Positions 59,557 through 64,000 of a stretch of DNA of 64,000 nt are shown in pieces. The position numbers and the translations under genes are program-made. The stretch is from assembly GCF_042433915.1 (NCBI RefSeq), contig NZ_JBHLUN010000010.1, positions 1 to 64,000 of the forward strand, given 5' to 3'. This DNA comes from Roseomonas elaeocarpi. Its GTDB lineage: Bacteria > Pseudomonadota > Alphaproteobacteria > Acetobacterales > Acetobacteraceae. The notes under the pieces were generated by a model, which was not told the origin of the DNA, did no database searches, and saw only the letters and a program-made list of their open reading frames with translations. The number at the start of each line of letters is the position of its first letter. Position 1 is the first letter of the stretch.

Positions 59557-60264
59557 TCAGCCGCCCAGTTCGGCCGGGGTGAAGCGCCAGGACCGGCCGC
59601 CGCCCACCGGGGGCTCGACCCAGAGTGGCAGGGCGTTGGGCGTGCGGACATTGGCCGGCAGTCCCGCCGCCTGGCGGAAGGCGCGCCACAGGGCACCGTG
59701 CGCGACCACCAGCACCGGGCCCGGCAGCGCCAGGGCGCGGTCGATGGCGCGGACGGTGCGGCGGCGCAGCTCGGGGAAGCTTTCGGCACCCTCGGGCGTC
59801 ACGCGGCCCTCGACCCAGTCGTCGAACCATTCCGCCATCGGCTTGCCTTCCTGCACGCCGAAGGACACCTCGCGCAGGTCCGGGTCGGTGGCGAAGGGCA
59901 GGTCCAGCGCCTCGGCCACGATGCGGGCGGTGTGCTGGGCGCGGCCCAGTGGCGAGGCCACGACCGTCGCGATGCGCTGCGGACCGCGCAGCGCGCGCAG
60001 GGCGGCGGCGGCGCGGTGCGCCTGCTCCACGCCCACGGCGTTGAGCGGGATGTCCACGTTGCCCTGGCTCAGCCCGCGGGCGTTCCAGTCGGTTTCGCCG
60101 TGGCGCAGGAACCAGAAGGCCACCTGGCGGGCGGGGACGGAATGGTCCTCGCGCGGCGGGCCCTCGGGGCCGACCGGCGCGGGCTCATTTCCCGTGGCAG
60201 GCGGGGCCTTGCCCGCCGGTGCCGCGCCGGCCCCGTTCGGGCCGGCGGACAGGTCATCGGTCAC
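59557..60264 (-). CDS. Histidine phosphatase family protein
   Basis: A ~235-aa phosphoglycerate-mutase-like phosphatase. The catalytic RHG is in FLRHGETDWNARGLSQGNVDIPLN, with SPLGRAQHTARIV, LREVSFGVQEGKPMAEW and the second His in VLVVAHGALWRAF. GTG 60264 is chosen because a longer frame would overlap the GST gene; the first ~45 residues are low-complexity. Substrate not evident. Confidence 0.88.
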   Translation of the reverse strand: MTDDLSAGPNGAGAAPAGKAPPATGNEPAPVGPEGPPREDHSVPARQVAFWFLRHGETDWNARGLSQGNVDIPLNAVGVEQAHRAAAALRALRGPQRIATVVASPLGRAQHTARIVAEALDLPFATDPDLREVSFGVQEGKPMAEWFDDWVEGRVTPEGAESFPELRRRTVRAIDRALALPGPVLVVAHGALWRAFRQAAGLPANVRTPNALPLWVEPPVGGGRSWRFTPAELGG

Positions 60265-60302
60265 GGGCGGCGCCAGCCGGTCCGCTTCGCCGCCCGCGCC
60301 GC

Positions 60303-60926
60303 TCAAGCCTCCAGGCCTTCGGCCTTCAGGGCGCGCTGCACGGCGGGGCGTGCCAGCATCCGCTCGTAATGCGCGGCGAGCTTCGGCGGCAGCTGGTGGC
60401 CCATGCGCTTCACCCACCAGAACTCCACGAAGAAGAGCGCCGCGTCGGCGACGGAATAGCCGCTGGGCAGGACCCAGTCGCCGCCCTTCCAGCCCTTCTC
60501 GATCGTGGCGAAGTACTTCTCGGCGTTGCTCTTGCCGACCTCCAACACCTTCGGGTGGTCACCCTCGCTCGGCGCGAAGCGGCCGGGGGCGAAGAGGCGC
60601 GAGAAGGCCTGGGGATGCACGGTGCCGATCACGTAGTCGGTCATCTCGAGGCAGCGGACCTGGTCCTCGACCGCCGTGGGCCAGAGCTTCGCCTCGGGCG
60701 CGGTGCCGGCCAGCGCGAGCGCGATGGCCGGCCATTCCGTCACCACCGTGCCGTCGTCGCGCTGCAGCGTCGGCACCTTGTGCTTGGGGTTCACCTCGAG
60801 GAACTCGGGCCGCAGCTGCGCCTGCTCCTTCAGCGACACCACCACGCCCTCGTAGGGCTTGCCGGTTTCCTCGAGGATCACGTGGATGCCGAGACTGCAG
60901 GCACCGGGCGAGTAGAAGAGCTTCAC
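60303..60926 (-). CDS. Glutathione S-transferase family protein
   Basis: A 207-aa GST. The thioredoxin-like N-domain (MKLFYSPGACSLGIHVILEETG, NPKHKVPTL, with cis-Pro) has the beta-class pattern SPGACS. The C-domain shows KGGDWVLPSGYSVADAALFFVEFWWVKRMG. It is transcribed in the same direction as prs, 30 bp downstream. Substrate unknown. Confidence 0.92.
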   Translation of the reverse strand: MKLFYSPGACSLGIHVILEETGKPYEGVVVSLKEQAQLRPEFLEVNPKHKVPTLQRDDGTVVTEWPAIALALAGTAPEAKLWPTAVEDQVRCLEMTDYVIGTVHPQAFSRLFAPGRFAPSEGDHPKVLEVGKSNAEKYFATIEKGWKGGDWVLPSGYSVADAALFFVEFWWVKRMGHQLPPKLAAHYERMLARPAVQRALKAEGLEA

Positions 60927-60956
60927 GTCAGGGAACTCCCTCGAGGAACAGGTGGG

Positions 60957-61889
60957 TCAGTTGAACAGCGTGGAGACCGAGGCTTCCTCGCTGATGCGGC
61001 GCATCGCCTCGGCCAGCAGCGGCGCGATGGTGAGCTGGCGGATGTTGGAGCTCACCCGCACGGCCTCGGTGGCCTGGATGCTGTCGGTGATCACCATCTT
61101 CTCGATGGGCGAGGCGCCGATGCGCGCCACGGCCCCGCCCGAGAGCACGCCGTGGGTGACGTAGACCGAGGCCGAGCGGGCGCCCATCTTCATCAGCGCT
61201 TCCGCCGCGTTGCAGTGCGTGCCGCCGGAATCCACGATGTCGTCGACGATGATGCAGTCGCGCCCGTCCACGTCGCCGATCACGTTCATCACTTCCGACA
61301 CGCCGGCGCGGGGGCGGCGCTTGTCCACGATCGCGAGGTCGGTGTGCAGCCGGGTCGCGATGGCGCGCGCGCGCACCACGCCGCCGACGTCGGGCGAGAC
61401 CACCATCAGGTCGCGGCCCTTGAAGCGCTCCATGATGTCGCGGGCGAAGAGCGGGGCGGCGAAAAGGTTGTCGACGGGGATGTCGAAGAAGCCCTGGATC
61501 TGCCCGGCGTGCAGGTCCATCGTCAGCACGCGGTTGGCGCCGGCCTCGGTGATGAGGTTGGCGACGAGCTTGGCCGAGATCGGCGTGCGCGAGCCGGACT
61601 TACGATCCTGCCGGGCATAGCCGAAATACGGGATCACCGCGGTGATGCGGCGCGCCGAGGCCCGGCGCAGCGCGTCGAGCGTGATCAGCAGCTCCATCAG
61701 GTTGTCGTTCGTGGGGTAGCAGGTGGACTGCACCACGAAGACATCCTCGCCACGAACGTTCTCGTGGATCTCGACGAAGATTTCCATGTCGGCGAAGCGC
61801 CGCACGGAGGCCTGCGTCAGCGGGAGGTTGAGGGAAGCAGCCACCGCCTCGGCGAGGGGACGGTTGCTGTTGCAGGCGAGGATCTTCAT
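60957..61889 (-). CDS. prs: Ribose-phosphate pyrophosphokinase
   Basis: A 310-aa enzyme making PRPP from ribose-5-phosphate and ATP. Motifs are RFADMEIFVEIHENVRGEDVFVVQSTCYPTNDNLMELL, VIPYFGYARQDRK (ATP flexible loop), MDLHAGQIQGFFDIPVDNL and the PRPP loop CIIVDDIVDSGGTHCNAAEAL. ATG 61889 is the normal start. Confidence 0.97.
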   Translation of the reverse strand: MKILACNSNRPLAEAVAASLNLPLTQASVRRFADMEIFVEIHENVRGEDVFVVQSTCYPTNDNLMELLITLDALRRASARRITAVIPYFGYARQDRKSGSRTPISAKLVANLITEAGANRVLTMDLHAGQIQGFFDIPVDNLFAAPLFARDIMERFKGRDLMVVSPDVGGVVRARAIATRLHTDLAIVDKRRPRAGVSEVMNVIGDVDGRDCIIVDDIVDSGGTHCNAAEALMKMGARSASVYVTHGVLSGGAVARIGASPIEKMVITDSIQATEAVRVSSNIRQLTIAPLLAEAMRRISEEASVSTLFN

Positions 61890-62098
61890 GGGAAAATGCC
61901 CTGGTGGGAGGCGCGCTGCGGGATAGCAACCGCGCGCAGTTGTGTCCATGCGAAGCAAGCAGGGCTGAGGCGATGGGCGGTGTTTCAGGTGCCCCTGTGG
62001 GGGATTCGCACCGGATGAGGCCCGGACGCCGATCATGGCTTGAGTTATGTTATAACGTACTTGTAGATTGCCCGGCTGAGGCGGGAGTTTTCCGCCCC

Positions 62099-63949
62099 AT
62101 GCGGAGGCACCGAGGCTTGGGCAACGACATCTCACCACGCGACGACATCTGGCGCCGCTTCCCGGGCGACGAGTGGGACAGCTTCGACGCCCTGCCCGCC
62201 GCCATCCGCCGGCGCCTGCAGCAGCACGCCTACGATGCGTGGAGCAGCAATGCCCTGCTCTTGTGGAGGACCCTGCGTCGTCGCCACGCCTCTTCCGCCC
62301 GGGCGGAAACGCTGCTGCTCCGTCACATCGACCATTGCGAGCGGCTGGAGCGCGAGGCTTTCGCCGCGATCTGGCAGGCGCGGCGGGGCACCGTGCTGCC
62401 GCACCTCGCGGCCGCGGCCTCGGTGCTGCGCGACAGGTTGCCGGGGGCAGCGCAGGATGGCGGCGCGGCGGCGCGTGATGCTTCCGCCCCTTCCGCCATG
62501 GTGCCGGCCCCGCGCGGAGGGCGCCGGCGGGCTCGTTCCTCCCCCCGCCGTGGCGCGACACCGGCGGCGCCCCGGTCCGCTTTCGGACAGAGCGCCGCCA
62601 CGGTTCTGGCCGCCGCGATGCTGGCGCTGGCGGGCGCGGTGCTTCCCGCCTCCGGCGCATGGGCGCAGGACGACAGTCCGGCGCGCGGCGACCAGCCCTG
62701 CGACGAGGGGATCGCGGTCAACACCGGCAGTTGCCTGTCGGGCGAGGTGCTGGCGGACGGCTTCGCCAACACGCGCGGCGGCGTCCATCGCGGCGTGGCA
62801 GCGCTGACGCAGCTCAAGCTCGGACTGGGCGTGGACCTCGGCGCGCTGGCGGGCCTCGATGGCTGGAGCTTCCAGTTCTCGGGCTTCGCGATCTACGGGC
62901 GGCAGCCGACGCCGACGCTGGTGGGTAGCCTCAGCGCGCTGAGCAATGCCGAGGCGCTGTCCACCGTGCGGCTGGGCGAGCTGTGGCTGCAGCGGACGGT
63001 GGACGGCGTGGGCTCCGTGCGCTTCGGGCAGCTGACCGCGGATTCGGAGTTCTTCACGGCGCAGAGCGCGGGCGGCCTCATCAACGGCACCTTCGGCTGG
63101 CCGCTGGCGACCTCCACCGCCCTGCCCTCCGGCGGGCCGGGCTATCCCTTCGCGACGCCGGGCGTACGGCTGGCGATCGGCGACCCGGATGACGGCACGG
63201 GGCTGCGCGCCGCGATCTTCGCGGGCGATCCGGCAGGCCGGCCGGGCGAGAGCGACCCGCAGCGGCACAATCGCTTCGGCACCAATTTCAGCCTCCAGGG
63301 CGGTTCCTTCACCATCGCCGAGGCGGTGACCGGCGGCACCGCGCCGAAGGAAGGGGCGCTGCGCCCCTGGGTGCTCAAGGCCGGTGGCTGGTTCCACAAT
63401 GGCGGGTTCAGCAGCCAGCGCGGTGATCCCACGATCTACAACAGCGACCCGGCCTCGGCGGGCATCCTTCCCGACACGGAGGGTCCGGCCCCGCGGCTGC
63501 GCAACGACTACGGGCTCTACGGCGTGGGCGAGGCGGTGCTCTGGCGCGGCGAGCACGGCAGCCTGGCCACCTTCGCGCGCGGCTCGCTGACGCCGGCCAG
63601 CCGCAACCTGCTCGGCGCCTACGTCGATGGCGGCCTGGCCTGGGCGGGTCCCTTCGGGCGGGAAGCGGACACGATCTCGCTCGGCGCCGCCTGGGCGCGC
63701 ACCGGCTCGGACGGGCGGGCGCTGGACCGGGCGCTGCGGGCGCGGGGCGTGGCCGTGCCGCTGCGCGACCGCGAAATCACGGTGGAAGCGAACTACAATT
63801 ATGCCGTGGTGGCGGAGCACCTCTCGGTGCAGCCGGTGGTGCAGTACATCTCGCACCCGGGCGCCGGCATCCCGGACGGGCGCGTCAGCACCGGGCGCGG
63901 GTTGCGCGACGCTGTGGTGGTGGGACTGCGGCTGCGGGCGACGCTGTAG
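62099..63949 (+). CDS. OprB-like porin with unusual N-terminal extension
   Basis: A 616-aa frame. Residues ~1-115 are soluble and helical (DDIWRRFPGDEWDSFDALPA, RLQQHAYDAWSSNALLLWRTLRRRH) and resemble DUF6525-type proteins. A basic segment and then a signal-like stretch (SAATVLAAAMLALAGAVLPA, ending AWAQDD) follow. After that comes a beta-barrel typical of carbohydrate-selective OprB porins (GWSFQFSGFAIYGRQPTPT, SVRFGQLTADSEFF, and a C-terminal strand ending in Leu). The porin may really start at an internal ATG such as 62498, leaving a separate upstream gene. The ATG at 62099 opens the protein-like sequence. Confidence 0.8.
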   Translation: MRRHRGLGNDISPRDDIWRRFPGDEWDSFDALPAAIRRRLQQHAYDAWSSNALLLWRTLRRRHASSARAETLLLRHIDHCERLEREAFAAIWQARRGTVLPHLAAAASVLRDRLPGAAQDGGAAARDASAPSAMVPAPRGGRRRARSSPRRGATPAAPRSAFGQSAATVLAAAMLALAGAVLPASGAWAQDDSPARGDQPCDEGIAVNTGSCLSGEVLADGFANTRGGVHRGVAALTQLKLGLGVDLGALAGLDGWSFQFSGFAIYGRQPTPTLVGSLSALSNAEALSTVRLGELWLQRTVDGVGSVRFGQLTADSEFFTAQSAGGLINGTFGWPLATSTALPSGGPGYPFATPGVRLAIGDPDDGTGLRAAIFAGDPAGRPGESDPQRHNRFGTNFSLQGGSFTIAEAVTGGTAPKEGALRPWVLKAGGWFHNGGFSSQRGDPTIYNSDPASAGILPDTEGPAPRLRNDYGLYGVGEAVLWRGEHGSLATFARGSLTPASRNLLGAYVDGGLAWAGPFGREADTISLGAAWARTGSDGRALDRALRARGVAVPLRDREITVEANYNYAVVAEHLSVQPVVQYISHPGAGIPDGRVSTGRGLRDAVVVGLRLRATL

Positions 63950-64000
63950 CGCGCCGCCGCACCCTCAGACCGGCGGCCGTCCCGCCAGGGCCGCGGGCAC

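Noticed and set aside
1..64000. CRISPR array or cas genes
   Set aside because: No regularly spaced direct repeats with unique spacers and no Cas proteins were found; the short tandem motifs at island ends have 9-11 bp periods without spacers.

Overview
The window is a piece of a GC-rich alphaproteobacterial chromosome. Gene content and order point to an acetic-acid-bacteria relative of the Roseomonas type. Supporting signs are the tRNA-Tyr/tRNA-Gly/tuf cluster, uvrC-pgsA-moaD-moaE, ilvE next to a PetP/PetR-like pair, rplY-pth-arsC-like-ychF, many ATGA start/stop overlaps and strong GC codon bias. The genus is an inference; no rRNA is present to confirm it.

Left edge (1-2.5 kb): the 5' end of tuf, tRNA-Gly and tRNA-Tyr on the minus strand, then rlmB with a long disordered N-terminal extension, a small hypothetical gene and tRNA-Thr(TGT).

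Genomic island (2.47-22.4 kb): a ~19.9-kb integrative element sits in the 3' half of tRNA-Thr. It is bounded by a perfect 45-bp direct repeat (2469-2513 and 22371-22415). A P4-type tyrosine integrase lies beside the right end. Both ends carry clusters of two short motifs, a GGAACACC/GGTGTTCC octamer often tandem at 9-bp period and an 11-bp CCGGACTCTTT tandem, which look like recombinase arm sites. Inside, reading leftward, is a tightly overlapping run of small unknown genes, followed about 100 bp on by an AlpA-like HTH gene, a TOPRIM primase and a DUF927 helicase-like protein, resembling a satellite or plasmid replication module. Reading rightward are an XRE regulator and three exported proteins (two lipoproteins, one with a TonB-C-like domain). 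Cargo follows: a stand-alone reverse transcriptase preceded by a 126-bp perfect direct repeat, a LysR-cupin-CMD-AKR-SDR metabolic cluster, a serine resolvase with a nested palindromic upstream region, and a PAS-GGDEF-EAL protein.

Chromosomal region 22.6-38.7 kb: small HTH and DUF805 proteins, a chalcone-isomerase-like exported protein, an ATP-grasp enzyme, a PHB-depolymerase-family esterase, and a six-gene sulfonate/organosulfur operon (ssuC-ssuB-SBP-acyl-CoA-dehydrogenase-like-SsuD-like-SBP) ended by a strong hairpin. Then come an Lrp regulator, a single-domain response regulator, an Nramp metal transporter, and a divergent MerR regulator/P-type metal ATPase pair with a recognisable MerR-type promoter.

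Housekeeping region 38.8-64 kb: uvrB, a folate pair (pteridine-reductase-like SDR and folB), uvrC, pgsA, a lipoprotein, moaD-moaE, ilvE, a PetP/PetR-like regulator pair plus a sensor kinase, ychF, an ArsC-like protein, pth, rplY, a large DUF2339 membrane protein, an SDR, a histidine phosphatase, a GST, prs and a porin-like protein with an unusual N-terminal extension. A MITE-like inverted pair of hairpins lies between moaE and ilvE, and a DnaA-box-containing palindrome precedes uvrC.

The most likely undescribed system is the island's reverse transcriptase with its repeated, structured upstream region, together with the neighbouring XRE/exported-protein module. None of this has been tested by database search; assignments are from motifs and recalled families.
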